A stretch of DNA of 64,000 nucleotides from Mariprofundus sp. EBB-1 (GTDB lineage Bacteria > Pseudomonadota > Zetaproteobacteria > Mariprofundales > Mariprofundaceae), in NCBI RefSeq assembly GCF_003665155.1, contig NZ_RCFQ01000005.1, positions 49,557 through 113,556 of the forward strand, read 5' to 3'. The notes under the pieces were generated by a model, which had not been told where the DNA came from, made no database searches, and saw nothing but the letters and a program-made list of their open reading frames with translations. Of the stretch, positions 38,402 through 48,900 are shown piece after piece (the stretch's first letter is position 1; the number at the start of each line of letters is the position of its first letter). A program made the translations under genes and the position numbers.

Positions 38402-39480
38402 GTATCAAAATTCCGTAATGCCAAGCCAACCGGCACCATCATCATCGGACCTAAATCACGCTCTTGTTGCGCATTGAATTGGCGGGATGGTATATTAATA
38501 TTTTGCATTGGATTAAGTATCATCGTGTCTATACCCAGCCGTTGCTCCAGCTCCGTGGTAATGTTCGGCAATAATGCACAACCACCACTGAGAAATAGCT
38601 TACGCACCGGAAACTCGGCTCGACTGGCTGAATAGAAGTCCAGTGAACGCACCAGCTCAGACGTCAACCCGACATAAAAATGTTCGAGTGCATCAGCATG
38701 AATGTCAGAAAAATTATTGATTTTTAACTGCTCAGCATTGTGATAGCTCATATTATGAGCTTTCTGAATTTCTTCAGTTAAATTTTGACCGCCGTAAAAC
38801 TGATCACGCACAAAGGACATTCGGCCATTAATAAGCACATTGATATTCATCATATTGGCGCCAATATTTATCAGCGCATTCACCTCTGCATCTTCGTCCG
38901 GCGACATATATTCATCTTCAATAGAGACTGTGTGTTCATCTGTAATTTCAGCTGCATTTTCCAATGCAAACACACCACAATCGACAAACTTCGCATGTAA
39001 ACCGGCCTCATTGAGCACAAGTTGATAATCTTCAATCACCTCACGCTTACAGGCTACCAGTACAACATCCATCATTTCCGGATCTTCTGCAGAAACACCC
39101 TGAATAAAAAAGTCCAGAAACACATCATCCACATCATAAGGCACATGTTGATCGGCTTCGAACGCAATCTGTGCTTCCAGATCAAATTCAGTGGTTGCCG
39201 CCACATGGATGGTTTTAATAATTACAGCATTACCGGATACAGCCAGTGCTACGTTCTTAGTTGATGGTTTGGCGAGTTTGACTGCTTCAATCAAGGCATT
39301 AGAAACGGCGGTAGAATCAATAATAGTGTTTTCAACAATCGCATCGCGTGGCAACGCCACCCTGGCCATTGAAGTCAGATCATAACCAGAACGACCCTTA
39401 CTTAATTCTACCAGCTTAATGCCAGTAGAACTAATGTCGATTCCCATCACACCCTCAGACTTATTTGAAAAAAAGGACAC
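38398..39480 (-). CDS. pilM: PilM, actin-like type IV pilus ATPase scaffold
   Basis: A 360-residue cytoplasmic protein with the actin/FtsA fold. GIDISSTGIKLVEL near the N-terminus is the phosphate-1 motif, and SGGCALLPN near residue 290 is the adenosine motif. In other systems PilM binds ATP and the PilN N-terminus and links to the pilus motor. It is the first gene of the pilMNOQ operon, with a candidate promoter 44-71 bases before it. Confidence 0.94.
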   Translation of the reverse strand: MSFFSNKSEGVMGIDISSTGIKLVELSKGRSGYDLTSMARVALPRDAIVENTIIDSTAVSNALIEAVKLAKPSTKNVALAVSGNAVIIKTIHVAATTEFDLEAQIAFEADQHVPYDVDDVFLDFFIQGVSAEDPEMMDVVLVACKREVIEDYQLVLNEAGLHAKFVDCGVFALENAAEITDEHTVSIEDEYMSPDEDAEVNALINIGANMMNINVLINGRMSFVRDQFYGGQNLTEEIQKAHNMSYHNAEQLKINNFSDIHADALEHFYVGLTSELVRSLDFYSASRAEFPVRKLFLSGGCALLPNITTELEQRLGIDTMILNPMQNINIPSRQFNAQQERDLGPMMMVPVGLALRNFDT

Positions 39481-39523
39481 TTACCCTCCGCAGCTTAAGC
39501 ATTACTAACACAAACTCATGCAA

Positions 39524-39551
39524 GTTATCTTATAATAAGCAATTAAGTCAA
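39524..39551 (-). promoter_or_regulatory. Candidate sigma-70 promoter of pilMNOQ
   Basis: On the minus strand: TTGACT, 16 bases, GATAAC. It is placed 44-71 bases before the pilM start. It matches 5 of 6 and 4 of 6 consensus bases. Confidence 0.4.
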
Positions 39552-39984
39552 GTTTAGCTTCTAATAAACAAGCGTCAATTTTTACTATGATTTATATGCA
39601 CAGCCTTCTCAAATCAGTTAAGCAAAGATCAAGCCAACCATGGAGGATCAGCCCCTCTCTTTGATGATGTATCGCTGTTTAACAGCCGAAAGATGGTCAT
39701 CATTACAACGCAAATATGGTATAACACTTGGCAGAAAATCCATATTATCAATGCAACTCAAGCTTAAAAGATGAATACACTGAAGAATATCCAGCGCTTT
39801 TTCCGCTAAATACATTAAGCAAAAAAACTATGGCATGCTCATATACAAAGCAGGATCGATCACAAGCAATACAATGATCGAAGCCTTTTTAGTAACGCAT
39901 GGAAAAGCATTTAGCCCCGAAGGAACAGCGCAAGATTAAAGAAAAGTTCACCGTCACCCCCATGACAGGGCGACCTTTGCCAAC
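39552..39984. other. Gene-free AT-rich interval
   Basis: About 430 bases between the pil promoter and the end of carA. I see no open frame with a ribosome binding site, no tRNA-like fold and no clear terminator, although carA must end here. It may be decayed sequence. Confidence 0.5.
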
Positions 39985-41112
39985 CTATTGGACAATCAGA
40001 TCCGCAAATCGATCAAACAGATAATCTGCATCCTGTGGACCAGGGCTGGCCTCCGGATGGTATTGCACGGAGAAAATAGGTTTATCTTTCACCTTCAAAC
40101 CTTCCACAGTACCATCAAAAAGTGAGCGATGTGTAATTTCCACATGATCGGGAACGCGCTCATCTGAAACTGCAAAACCATGATTCTGGCTGGTAATTTC
40201 AATCTTACCCGTTGTTTCATCTTTCACCGGATGATTGCCACCGCGATGACCGAATTTCAATTTAAAGGTTGAGAGGCCTAAGGCCTGACTGAGCAATTGA
40301 TGCCCCATGCAAATACCAAACACTGGCGTGTCAGCGTCTAGCAATTCACGAATGGTTTCCACTGCATAACCAACAGCGGCCGGATCACCTGGCCCGTTTG
40401 AGAGGAAAATACCATCCGGTTTCATCGCCAACACATCTGCGGCAGATGTTGAGGCCGGTACAATACTCACCTTCAAACCACGATCGGATAGCTTTCTGAA
40501 AATATTACGCTTACAACCAAAATCAAACGCGACTACATGCTTCTCACTGGATGGTGCTTGAAACTCAGCCCGATCTAAATCATAGGTACCCTGATGCCAC
40601 TCGGATTGAGCCTTGCAACTGACCTGACCAACCAGATCACGCCCATCGAGACCATCCCAGGCTTGAGCAATAATTAGCGCATCAGCTTCGGACATACCAT
40701 CAGATGCAATCACACCATTTTGCGCACCATGATCACGCAGATGACGCACCAGCGCACGCGTATCAATACCTGCAATACCGACAACACCGTTATCAGATAA
40801 CCATGCATTGAAATCCTGTTCGCTTCGATAATTGGATGTAATACGAGCAGGTGCGCGCACTATACAACCACGAACTGAAATCGCATCGGACTCCATATCT
40901 GTTTCATTAATGCCTACATTGCCAATATGTGGATAGGTAAATGTTATAATTTGATCCGTATAAGAAGGATCTGTGAGGATCTCCTGATAACCCGTCAGAG
41001 ATGTATTAAAACAAACTTCACCAACTGTATTTCCGATAGCACCAATAGCTTCACCGCGAAAAACACGTCCGTCAGCTAATACCAATATCGCCCCAATATT
41101 CGAGTCCGCCAT
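39985..41112 (-). CDS. carA: Carbamoyl-phosphate synthase small (glutaminase) subunit
   Basis: A 375-residue amidotransferase that frees ammonia from glutamine for CarB, feeding arginine and pyrimidine synthesis. The N-terminal CarA domain ([14 protein letters not shown]) is present. The class I glutaminase triad is complete: Cys in FGICMGHQ, and His and Glu in [15 protein letters not shown] ribosome binding site precedes the ATG. carB, which normally follows directly, is absent: about 500 bases of gene-free DNA and then the pil operon follow. Confidence 0.96.
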   Translation of the reverse strand: MADSNIGAILVLADGRVFRGEAIGAIGNTVGEVCFNTSLTGYQEILTDPSYTDQIITFTYPHIGNVGINETDMESDAISVRGCIVRAPARITSNYRSEQDFNAWLSDNGVVGIAGIDTRALVRHLRDHGAQNGVIASDGMSEADALIIAQAWDGLDGRDLVGQVSCKAQSEWHQGTYDLDRAEFQAPSSEKHVVAFDFGCKRNIFRKLSDRGLKVSIVPASTSAADVLAMKPDGIFLSNGPGDPAAVGYAVETIRELLDADTPVFGICMGHQLLSQALGLSTFKLKFGHRGGNHPVKDETTGKIEITSQNHGFAVSDERVPDHVEITHRSLFDGTVEGLKVKDKPIFSVQYHPEASPGPQDADYLFDRFADLIVQ

Positions 41113-41261
41113 GTATGATTACCTCACTGTTTTAACGACGCGCAGGTTACGAAATCCACACAGAAAAGTCGAGCCCGATGAACCAACCCATGCAAATGGA
41201 GCGCTTATTCATCAATCCACACTCCTTCGCAGCACATCCCCCCGAATCACTGTTTGAATTA

Positions 41262-41387
41262 CGTTTTCACACGCTTTGGCCACTTACAGATCCCTGAATA
41301 GTAAGTCATGCCTAATCAATATCATATCTGCAAGTCAGGTGCCTTTATTGCTCAATGGCGTATTTCGGCCCGGACCGTGTGAAAACG
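41262..41387. mobile_element. Inverted-repeat ends of an IS remnant
   Basis: CGTTTTCACACG (41262-41273) and its exact complement CGTGTGAAAACG (41376-41387) lie upstream of the chimeric transposase. Both also have a GGCC a few bases beyond the repeat. Such GTGTGAAAAC ends just before a MKRFIEGE-type transposase are typical of IS1182-like elements (from memory, not checked). The rest of 41113-41427 holds no gene. Confidence 0.5.
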
Positions 41388-41436
41388 CTGAACATTAATG
41401 GTATGATTATCTCATAACGTTGGTGGGGTGTTTTTC

Positions 41437-41880
41437 ATGAAGCGTTTCATTGAAGGCGAAAGCCGCAGCCAGAGCACATTATTTCCTGAACTTCTTGATG
41501 ATTATGTTGGCGAAGATAATCCGGTTCGTGTGATTGATGTCTTTGTTGATGACCCAAGCAGATTCAAACGCTCACGAACCGTGGCTGCACACTTCGGTTT
41601 AACACCGAGGCGTTTCCAGTCCGGTGAAGTTGATAATCCAGGGCACATATCCAAGGCTGGAGATACCGATGTGCGTTGTGCACTTTACGTAGCCGCTCAC
41701 TCTCTGGTAATTCGTTCAACTGAATGGTCATCACTCAAGGTGTGGGGATTACGATTGATGAAAACCAAAGGCTACAGACGCGCTGTGATCGCAGTGGCAC
41801 GAAAGCTTGCTGTCATCCTCCACAAGATGTGGGTCGATGGCTCTGATTTCCGTTATGGATCTAAGGAGACTGCGATATGA
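41437..41880 (+). pseudogene. Chimeric transposase remnant: IS1182-like N-terminus joined in frame to IS110-like C-terminus
   Basis: A 147-codon open frame made of two unrelated pieces. The first 38 or so codons (MKRFIEGESRSQSTLFPELL ... VIDVFVD) are the start of an IS1182/DUF772-type transposase, normally over 400 residues. At about 41550 the frame passes without a break into DPSRFKRSRTVAAHFGLTPR ... ARKLAVILHKMWVDG, the C-terminal third of an IS110/IS1111 (Transposase_20) enzyme. Neither part has its catalytic core, so transposition activity is very unlikely. The join suggests one element landed in the other and most of both was then lost. GTG 41428 is an alternative start. Confidence 0.8.
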
Positions 41881-42180
41881 ACTGACTTAGAGCTGTAACA
41901 GAAACGTCCCTCGTGTGGACGAATGTCTGGATGAAGCCGTAAATGACTGCTGCGCCAACCAAGCGCGTCCGAAAGCCAGGCTCTCCATTCTGTCCGACTA
42001 TTGCTTGCAGCGAGCTGGATCAGGATCACCAGCCGACTGCGGAAAGGAGCTTGACCCACACAGAGACAACCCCCGTTATATCCTGTTAAATGTGGGAGCT
42101 TGACGAATGGGTCCGATTAAAGGAGCAGCCATTCAGTTCGATTTCTACTCCACATCAGAGAAGAACAGTGATTTTGTCGC
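41881..42180. mobile_element. Decayed 3' flank of the IS110-like element
   Basis: About 300 bases with no convincing gene between the chimeric transposase and the rho terminator. A small hairpin CGTCC-N7-GGACG lies just after the frame. The sequence style (GC-richer, with AAGCCGTAAATGACTGCTGC) differs from its neighbours and fits the right-hand non-coding end of an IS110/IS1111 element. In the IS1111 group this end encodes a guide (bridge) RNA, but I cannot confirm one here. Confidence 0.4.
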
Positions 42181-42188
42181 AAAAAAAA

Positions 42189-42214
42189 GGCCGGGCTCTA
42201 AGCCCGGCCTTTTT
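42189..42214 (-). terminator. Rho-independent terminator of rho, probably bidirectional
   Basis: A perfect nine-base GC-rich stem GGCCGGGCT / AGCCCGGCC with loop CTA has a run of eight A on the left and five T on the right. It can stop transcription from both sides. It lies 18 bases after the rho stop codon. Confidence 0.92.
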
Positions 42215-42231
42215 ACTGTTTTCACTGCTTC

Positions 42232-44190
42232 TTATTGATTCATCCGATCGAAGAACTCAGCGTTGTTCTTGGTAGGAGTCAATTTATCGATCAGGAACTC
42301 CATTGCATCAACAGCATGCATCGGCGAGAGAATCTTACGCAAAATCCACACCTTCTGCAGATCATCACGCGGGGTAAGCAACTCCTCTTTACGGGTCCCA
42401 GATGGCGCAATATCAATCGATGGGAACACACGTTTATCCGTGAGCTTGCGATCGAGTTTGATCTCCATATTACCGGTACCCTTAAACTCTTCGAAAATCA
42501 CTTCATCCATCTTCGAACCGGTATCCACCAGCGCAGTAGCAATAATGGTTAGTGAGCCGCCATCCTCAATATTTCGCGCCGCACCAAAGAAACGTTTTGG
42601 CCTGTGCAGCGCATTGGCATCCACACCACCGGTTAGAATCTTGCCGGAGGATGGAACAACCGTGTTATACGCACGTGCCAAACGGGTAATAGAATCAAGC
42701 AAGATAATCACATCTTTACCATGCTCAACCAAGCGTTTGGCCTTCTCAATCACCATTTCAGAGACCTGAACATGACGCTGTGCAGGTTCATCAAAGGTGG
42801 ATGAGATCACCTCCCCCCTCACAGAACGTTTCATATCGGTCACTTCTTCCGGACGTTCATCAATCAGTAATACCATCAGCACAGCTTCTGGGTGATTGGC
42901 TTCAATCGAATGCGCAATGGACTGCATCATGACTGTTTTACCAGTACGCGGCGGCGCTACCAATAATGCACGCTGGCCTTTACCAATTGGGGATACAATA
43001 TCAATAATACGACCGGTAATATCTTTCTTGGTCGGATTCTCGATCTCCATATGCAAGCGTTCATCCGGATACAAAGGCGTTAGATTATCAAACAATACCT
43101 TGGTACGTGCCACTTCAGGTGATTCACCATTACTGGTTTCAACACTTTTGAGGGCAAAATACTTTTCACCACGGCGGGGAGGGCGAATTTCACCGGAGAC
43201 GGTATCACCCTTACGCAAGAAATAACGGCGAATCTGATGCGATGAAACATACACATCATCAGGGCCTGATAGATAGTTATCATCAGCTGAACGCAGGAAA
43301 CCAAAACCATCCGGTAAGATTTCCAACACGCCTTCACTGTAAATCGTACCGCAGCGCAACCCATGCGCACGCAGAATCGCAGACACCTGTTCCTGTTTAC
43401 GCAGACCCGCTACATTTTCAAGACCATAGGTGTCGGCTAGCTCCACCAATTCCATCGGAGTCTTGGATGAAATTTCTTTCAGATGCAGTGAAACACCCTG
43501 CATTTCATCAGAGATCTTTTCTTCCACTTCTTCACGGCGACCACGTTGTTTGTTGTTATTATTGCGGTCGCCCTTTTTCCATCGGTTTTTACGTGGCTGC
43601 TGCTCTGAGCCATGCTGATTGTCTTCTTTAGCATGATTATCAGCGCCATCTTTGTGCTGTTTCGTTTCTCCACCTTTCTGTGCATTGTCAGCCTGATCAC
43701 CCTTTTGCGGTCTGACTCTGCGTCGTGGTTTTGATTCAGGTTTATCTTTTTTCACTTCGTTTGAAGTCTCTTTAGTAAGCTCTGCTGTAGCTTCTTTGGC
43801 AGGCGCTTTGACCGATTCTTTGGCTGTTTCATTTGACGTTTCTTTTGGCATTTCAGGAGTAGCTTTTGTTGGAGTAGTTTTTACAGCTTCTTGTTTAGCT
43901 TTTGTTTCAACTTCTGTGCCAACATCCTTGGCTGCAGCTTTGGTCTTGCTTTCAACAGTCTCGTTCGTCGTAGCCTTGGCTTTTGCAGGTTTTCTTGCCG
44001 CCCGTTTTTTCACAACAGGCTTATCATTTGATTCTGCATCTTTCGAAGCTTTTTCCTTCGAAGCTAATGTTGCAGCTTTTTCAGCTGCAGATTTCGGTGG
44101 CCGTCCACGGCGACGTGGCTTCTCTTCTGCGACAGCATCGGCTGCGTTTGATGCCACCACATCCTGTGTTGGTTCTGTAGTTTGAGACAT
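42232..44190 (-). CDS. rho: Transcription termination factor Rho with long disordered N-terminal extension
   Basis: A 652-residue hexameric RNA helicase; E. coli Rho has 419. The C-terminal two thirds are normal: Rho N-domain (~230-270), cold-shock RNA-binding domain (~285-350, DGFGFLRS), Walker A APPRTGKT near 416, [13 protein letters not shown] and the R-loop region. The first ~225 residues are a low-complexity tail rich in Lys, Ala, Glu, Thr and Gln, with an AT-hook-like RRRGRPPK near residue 28 and Asn/Arg/Gly-rich stretches before the core. Such tails in other phyla add RNA contacts or promote condensates. Bicyclomycin-site residues were not checked. Confidence 0.95.
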   Translation of the reverse strand: MSQTTEPTQDVVASNAADAVAEEKPRRRGRPPKSAAEKAATLASKEKASKDAESNDKPVVKKRAARKPAKAKATTNETVESKTKAAAKDVGTEVETKAKQEAVKTTPTKATPEMPKETSNETAKESVKAPAKEATAELTKETSNEVKKDKPESKPRRRVRPQKGDQADNAQKGGETKQHKDGADNHAKEDNQHGSEQQPRKNRWKKGDRNNNNKQRGRREEVEEKISDEMQGVSLHLKEISSKTPMELVELADTYGLENVAGLRKQEQVSAILRAHGLRCGTIYSEGVLEILPDGFGFLRSADDNYLSGPDDVYVSSHQIRRYFLRKGDTVSGEIRPPRRGEKYFALKSVETSNGESPEVARTKVLFDNLTPLYPDERLHMEIENPTKKDITGRIIDIVSPIGKGQRALLVAPPRTGKTVMMQSIAHSIEANHPEAVLMVLLIDERPEEVTDMKRSVRGEVISSTFDEPAQRHVQVSEMVIEKAKRLVEHGKDVIILLDSITRLARAYNTVVPSSGKILTGGVDANALHRPKRFFGAARNIEDGGSLTIIATALVDTGSKMDEVIFEEFKGTGNMEIKLDRKLTDKRVFPSIDIAPSGTRKEELLTPRDDLQKVWILRKILSPMHAVDAMEFLIDKLTPTKNNAEFFDRMNQ

Positions 44191-44322
44191 AAAAATACTC
44201 CAAGTATTCTAATAACGATACAATGATGGACAAATTGGGTGCTGGGAAGCTGACAGTTAAAGCTGACAATAAGTCCTGAGGGGAGATCGAAAAGCCGGAA
44301 GACAATACCGACAACAGGTGCA

Positions 44323-44351
44323 TTGCTAATTGTTGCCCTTTGCCATGTCAA
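44323..44351 (-). promoter_or_regulatory. Possible sigma-70 promoter of rho
   Basis: On the minus strand, a perfect TTGACA is followed after 17 bases by TAGCAA, a poor -10. It would give a leader of about 120 bases, and rho genes are often autoregulated through a long leader. The rest of 44191-44466 shows no gene. Confidence 0.35.
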
Positions 44352-44466
44352 CTTTATATTCACCCATTTCAACATGCGATAAGGCCGTCTCACCAGGTAA
44401 ATTCACGGGCATTGTTTGGCCAGCTTTCTACCGTTAGCGTTGCCATCTTTTAAACGGTAGGTAATC

Positions 44467-45762
44467 ATGGACAAAATCATTATTCAGGGCGGTATAGCAC
44501 TTTCCGGCACCATCGAAGCTAGCGGCGCAAAAAATGCAGCGCTGCCATTGCTGGCCGCCGCAATTCTTGTCGATGGGCCAGTGGTCTATCATCGAATCCC
44601 TCATTTACGCGACATTTCAACCATGATGACGCTACTAGCCTGGCAAGGCGCTGATGTGGCCTACGATGATCAGCACTGTCTGCATGTCGATACCCGCAAT
44701 GCCAGTAAATCCGAAGCACCCTATGAGCTAGTCAAAACTATGCGTGCATCTTCATTGGTGTTGGGGCCACTGTTAGCCCGTTTTGGACATGCTAGAGTCA
44801 GCCTTCCCGGTGGCTGTGCCATTGGTGCACGTCCGATTGATATGCATCTCAAAGGTCTGGAAGCCATGGGCGCTACCATTGAAGTCGAACAGGGTGATAT
44901 CATTGCCAGGGTTGATGGCAAACTACAGGGCGCACACATTGTTTTCGATCAGGTGACTGTAACAGGTACTGAAAACCTGATGATGGCGGCTGTTTTAGCT
45001 GATGGCATTACTATATTAGATAATGCTGCCCGCGAACCCGAGATCGTTAATCTGGCTGAATCCCTGCGTGCACTCGGAGCCAAGATCAATGGCGATGGCA
45101 ATAATCGTATTATTATTGAAGGTGTTGATCGCCTGCATGGTGGTGAAATGACGACCATTGCAGACCGCATTGAAGCGGCTACCTATCTTGCTGCCGGATT
45201 GATTACCGGTGGTGATGTAACCGTAACGGGCATTAGCCCGGAACTGCTCGAAGCATTTCTGGCGCGTGTGAAAGAGTCCGGATGTCTGGTTGAATACGGT
45301 GATGATTTTATCCGTTGCAAAGCGCAAGGCCGATTAAAAGCAGTCGATATCCACACCCTGCCCCACCCCGGCTTCCCCACCGATCTGCAAGCCCAGTTTA
45401 TGGCTTTAATGACATTGGCAGATGGTACCAGCGTAGTCAAAGAGACCATTTTTGAAAACCGTTTCATGCATGTGCAGGAACTTGCACGCATGGGGGCCGA
45501 TATACGTCTTGACGGTAATACAGCACTGGTTACAGGCTGTGAACGTATTTCCGCTGCACCAGTGATGGCAACGGATTTGCGCGCTTCCGCATCCCTTGTG
45601 TTGGCAGGATTGGCGGCTGATGGTGAAACTGTTATTTCCCGTGTCTATCATATTGACCGTGGTTATGAACGCATTGAAGAAAAATTAAGTAAACTTGGTG
45701 CACGTATTAAACGGCACAGTGCCAGTGAAAACTGGATGAAGGGAGTACAATCGGATGTCTGA
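44467..45762 (+). CDS. murA: UDP-N-acetylglucosamine 1-carboxyvinyltransferase
   Basis: A 431-residue enzyme that transfers enolpyruvate to UDP-GlcNAc, the first committed step of peptidoglycan synthesis. The start GGIALSGTIEASGAKNAALP carries the conserved Lys-Asn. The catalytic loop LPGGCAIGARPIDMHL holds the cysteine that fosfomycin attacks, so the fosfomycin-sensitive form is expected. The stop overlaps the hisG start by eight bases, so the gene leads into the histidine cluster. murA beside hisG is a known arrangement in several proteobacteria. Confidence 0.97.
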   Translation: MDKIIIQGGIALSGTIEASGAKNAALPLLAAAILVDGPVVYHRIPHLRDISTMMTLLAWQGADVAYDDQHCLHVDTRNASKSEAPYELVKTMRASSLVLGPLLARFGHARVSLPGGCAIGARPIDMHLKGLEAMGATIEVEQGDIIARVDGKLQGAHIVFDQVTVTGTENLMMAAVLADGITILDNAAREPEIVNLAESLRALGAKINGDGNNRIIIEGVDRLHGGEMTTIADRIEAATYLAAGLITGGDVTVTGISPELLEAFLARVKESGCLVEYGDDFIRCKAQGRLKAVDIHTLPHPGFPTDLQAQFMALMTLADGTSVVKETIFENRFMHVQELARMGADIRLDGNTALVTGCERISAAPVMATDLRASASLVLAGLAADGETVISRVYHIDRGYERIEEKLSKLGARIKRHSASENWMKGVQSDV

Positions 45763-46426
45763 TTCAAGACCGTTAACCATCGCCCTGTCAAAAGGCCGTA
45801 TTCTAGAGCAGACCCTGCCGTTATTGCAGGCTGCCGGCCTGCATCCGGCCGAGGATGTACAAACCACCCGCAAACTGATGGTGGATGGAGATTGTCACGG
45901 TGAAAAGGTACGTTTTCTAATTATTCGCGCTGCTGATGTCTGTACCTATGTTGAGCAGGGCGCTGCGGATATGGGCATTGCCGGTCGCGATTCACTGCTG
46001 GAATACCGTCCCCACGTTTATGAACCTCTGGATCTGAAAATTGGCCGCTGCCGCCTATGTGTGTGTGGCCCGAAAGCGTTGGTAGAAGCAGGCACGCCTG
46101 AGCGAGGTAGCCGCATTCGTGTTGCCACCAAATATGATAAACTGGCTTCGGAATATTTTCTAGCGCAAGGCATACAGGCTGAAATCATTCATCTTTACGG
46201 CTCTATGGAATTAGCGCCACTGGTTGGCATGGCAGAACGTATTGTCGATCTGGTTGAAACTGGCGGCACATTAAAAGCCAACGGCCTGATAGAAGAGACA
46301 ACTATGTGTAACATTTCCAGCCGCTTGATTGTGAATCCGGCCAGTTTTGCTACACGCAAACATAGCATTCAATCCATTATTGAATCGCTGCGTCAGGCTG
46401 TTGAGCTGTCTGAACAAACAAAATAA
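45755..46426 (+). CDS. hisG: ATP phosphoribosyltransferase, short form
   Basis: A 223-residue enzyme for the first step of histidine synthesis. Motifs include LSKGRI, the DMGIAGRDSL segment, and the PRPP loop EIVDLVETGGTLKANGL (with Arg-Ile in place of some usual residues). The regulatory ACT-like C-terminal domain of the long form is absent. Short-form enzymes need the HisRS-like partner HisZ for activity and feedback control. No hisZ lies in this window. The gene overlaps murA by eight bases. Confidence 0.95.
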   Translation: MSDSRPLTIALSKGRILEQTLPLLQAAGLHPAEDVQTTRKLMVDGDCHGEKVRFLIIRAADVCTYVEQGAADMGIAGRDSLLEYRPHVYEPLDLKIGRCRLCVCGPKALVEAGTPERGSRIRVATKYDKLASEYFLAQGIQAEIIHLYGSMELAPLVGMAERIVDLVETGGTLKANGLIEETTMCNISSRLIVNPASFATRKHSIQSIIESLRQAVELSEQTK

Positions 46427-46467
46427 TAATTAGTCTAAAAGACAGGTAAGGAACAGGGGAAAAAGAC

Positions 46468-47769
46468 ATGATCAACATTCTCAGACTGGACTCAAAGAAC
46501 AGTGACTTCGCCAAACAACTCGATGATTTACTGTGCAGAGAAGCTGATACCGGTGATGATGTGCAAGGCTTGGTTGCTGGCATCCTTGCTGATGTAAAAA
46601 CACGCGGTAACACTGCATTATGTGATTATACCGAGCGTTTTGATGGCTGGGCCTGTACCGGTGAAAGTATTGAAATCACCCGTGAACGTATGCAGGAAGC
46701 CTGGAACGCAGTGTCCGATATGGATCGGGAATCGCTTACACTCGCAGCTAATCGTATTCGTGAATATCACATGCATCAGCAACAGGATGACTGGGAATAT
46801 ACCGATGATATTGGCATGACACTGGGTCAAAAAGTTACACCGCTTGATCGTGTCGGTTTATATGTACCCGGTGGCAAAGCGGCATACCCCTCTTCCGTAT
46901 TGATGAATGCCGTGCCTGCTGAAGTAGCCGGTGTCAAAGAGGTCATCATGGTGGTTCCAACGCCAAATGGTGAAATCAATGAGCTGGTGCTGGCCGCCGC
47001 TTATGTTTCCGGCGTACAGCGTGGTTTTGCTGTCGGAGGTGCCCAGGCTGTTGCTGCATTGGCTTACGGCACAGAGACTATTCCAGCCGTCGATAAAATC
47101 GTTGGCCCCGGCAACAAATATGTAGCAGCTGCCAAACGACAGGTCTTTGGTACCTGCGGTATTGATATGATTGCCGGCCCATCTGAAATCGTAGTGGTCG
47201 CCGATGGTGGAAACCCTGCCTGGATTGCAGCTGACTTTCTCTCACAAGCTGAACATGACGAGGCTGCACAAAGTATTTTAATTTCTACAGATAAACACCT
47301 GTTAGCTCAGGTGGCTGATTCTATTGAAGCACACCTTTCCGTATTGCCACGCGCAGACATTGCCCGTGCATCAGTGGAAACCCATGGTGCCTTGATTCAT
47401 GTACAGAATTGGGATGAAGCTGCTGATGTAGTGAACATTATTGCGCCTGAACATCTGGAACTGGCTCTGGAGAACCCCGATGCCATGTTACCGGCCATCA
47501 GGCATGCAGGTGCAATCTTTATCGGTCATTATGTACCAGAAGCACTCGGTGATTACATTGCCGGACCTAACCATGTACTACCGACGAATCGTACCGCCCG
47601 CTTCTCTTCTCCATTGGGCGTGTACGATTTTCAGAAGCGCAGCAGTGTTATTCGTGCAACCCGTGATGCAGTACAAAAGATTGGCCCTGCCGCAGCCCAT
47701 CTGGCCCACCGCGAAGGCCTGCAAGCACATGCCTTAACCCTTGAATTGCGACTCAATGACAAATCATAA
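46468..47769 (+). CDS. hisD: Histidinol dehydrogenase
   Basis: A 433-residue zinc enzyme that oxidises L-histidinol to histidine in two NAD-linked steps. Features include [49 protein letters not shown], and the zinc and base residues in [11 protein letters not shown] and GPNHVLPT. The start is preceded by AGGGGAAAAAGAC. Normal length, with nothing unusual. Confidence 0.97.
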   Translation: MINILRLDSKNSDFAKQLDDLLCREADTGDDVQGLVAGILADVKTRGNTALCDYTERFDGWACTGESIEITRERMQEAWNAVSDMDRESLTLAANRIREYHMHQQQDDWEYTDDIGMTLGQKVTPLDRVGLYVPGGKAAYPSSVLMNAVPAEVAGVKEVIMVVPTPNGEINELVLAAAYVSGVQRGFAVGGAQAVAALAYGTETIPAVDKIVGPGNKYVAAAKRQVFGTCGIDMIAGPSEIVVVADGGNPAWIAADFLSQAEHDEAAQSILISTDKHLLAQVADSIEAHLSVLPRADIARASVETHGALIHVQNWDEAADVVNIIAPEHLELALENPDAMLPAIRHAGAIFIGHYVPEALGDYIAGPNHVLPTNRTARFSSPLGVYDFQKRSSVIRATRDAVQKIGPAAAHLAHREGLQAHALTLELRLNDKS

Positions 47770-47814
47770 AATCGAAAACCACATATCTATTGAGAACCAT
47801 CTCCTCACAGTAAT

Positions 47815-48900
47815 GTGCGGCGAACAAACAGCGTGCGTACAGGTGAAAGTACATTGATAAGAAAAGATATTAAATCCTTATCCGCATATCACGTACCGGA
47901 TAGCTCCGGCATGATCAAACTGGATGCGATGGAAAATCCATTCAAGCTTCCGGAATCTTTAAAAGTAAGCTGGGATGCGTGTCTTAGTTCAGTGGATATT
48001 AATCGTTACCCCGATGCCGAGATGGCTGAGCTACGCACGAAGATCGCGCATCACGCTGGTGTAAATGCGGATCAGATCCTGCTTGGTAATGGTTCTGATG
48101 AAATCATTCAGATGATTATCATGGCGATAGATCCCGGCACCTGTGTAGTACCTTCTCCCACATTTGTGATGTATGATCTTATTTCTCGCTGGTTTAAACG
48201 CCCTGTCGCCACCGTGCCTCTGGCCAATGACTTTAGCCTGAATGCCGATCAGTTTTTACAGGTGTGTGGACGCGAAAAAGCTGAAATTGCATTTCTTGCC
48301 TGCCCGAACAATCCGACAGGCAACCTGTGGCCGGAAGAGACTATCGCCAGAATAGCCAATGGATTTGATGGTCTGTTGGTCATTGATGAAGCCTATGGGC
48401 CATTCTCTGAACGTAGCCACACACATCTTGTGGCTTCCAATGTATTGGTGTTACGCACCTTTTCAAAATTAGGATGGGCCGGTTTACGGCTGGGTTATGT
48501 CATTGGTGAAGCAGAAACCATCGCCCACCTGAACAAGGTACGCATGCCATACAATATTAATGCGCTGACACAAGCTGCAGCCTCCTTTTTACTGGATCAC
48601 TTTGATCTATTTGAAATGCAAGCCACTGAGATCAAAAAGGAACGCAAACGCATGTCCAAAGCGCTGCAGACATTCAACGGCGTGAATACATTTCCATCGC
48701 AGGCTAATTTCATTCTGATGCAAGTCCCTGATGCCAATGCACTCTTTGATCAGCTCAAAACACACGGTATCCTGATCAAAAACATGCACGCCTCTGGTGG
48801 CTTGCTGAGCAACTGTTTGCGTATCACGATTGGCAGCAAGGATGAAAACGATGCAGTGTTGGCTGCAATGGATGACATTATCAATGGAGTTTCAGCATGA
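47815..48900 (+). CDS. hisC: Histidinol-phosphate aminotransferase
   Basis: A 361-residue fold-type I PLP enzyme. Family marks: [32 protein letters not shown] and the PLP lysine in [14 protein letters not shown]. The start is uncertain: GTG 47815 gives this frame, but TTG 47854 has AGGTGA eight bases before it and matches the usual HisC N-terminus better, giving 348 residues. The 3' end overlaps hisB by four bases (ATGA). Confidence 0.93.
   Translation: MRRTNSVRTGESTLIRKDIKSLSAYHVPDSSGMIKLDAMENPFKLPESLKVSWDACLSSVDINRYPDAEMAELRTKIAHHAGVNADQILLGNGSDEIIQMIIMAIDPGTCVVPSPTFVMYDLISRWFKRPVATVPLANDFSLNADQFLQVCGREKAEIAFLACPNNPTGNLWPEETIARIANGFDGLLVIDEAYGPFSERSHTHLVASNVLVLRTFSKLGWAGLRLGYVIGEAETIAHLNKVRMPYNINALTQAAASFLLDHFDLFEMQATEIKKERKRMSKALQTFNGVNTFPSQANFILMQVPDANALFDQLKTHGILIKNMHASGGLLSNCLRITIGSKDENDAVLAAMDDIINGVSA

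Noticed and set aside
39481..39984. Possible non-coding RNA or hidden gene in the gap between pilM and carA
   Set aside because: No stable hairpin series, no tRNA features and no open frame with a start site could be supported.
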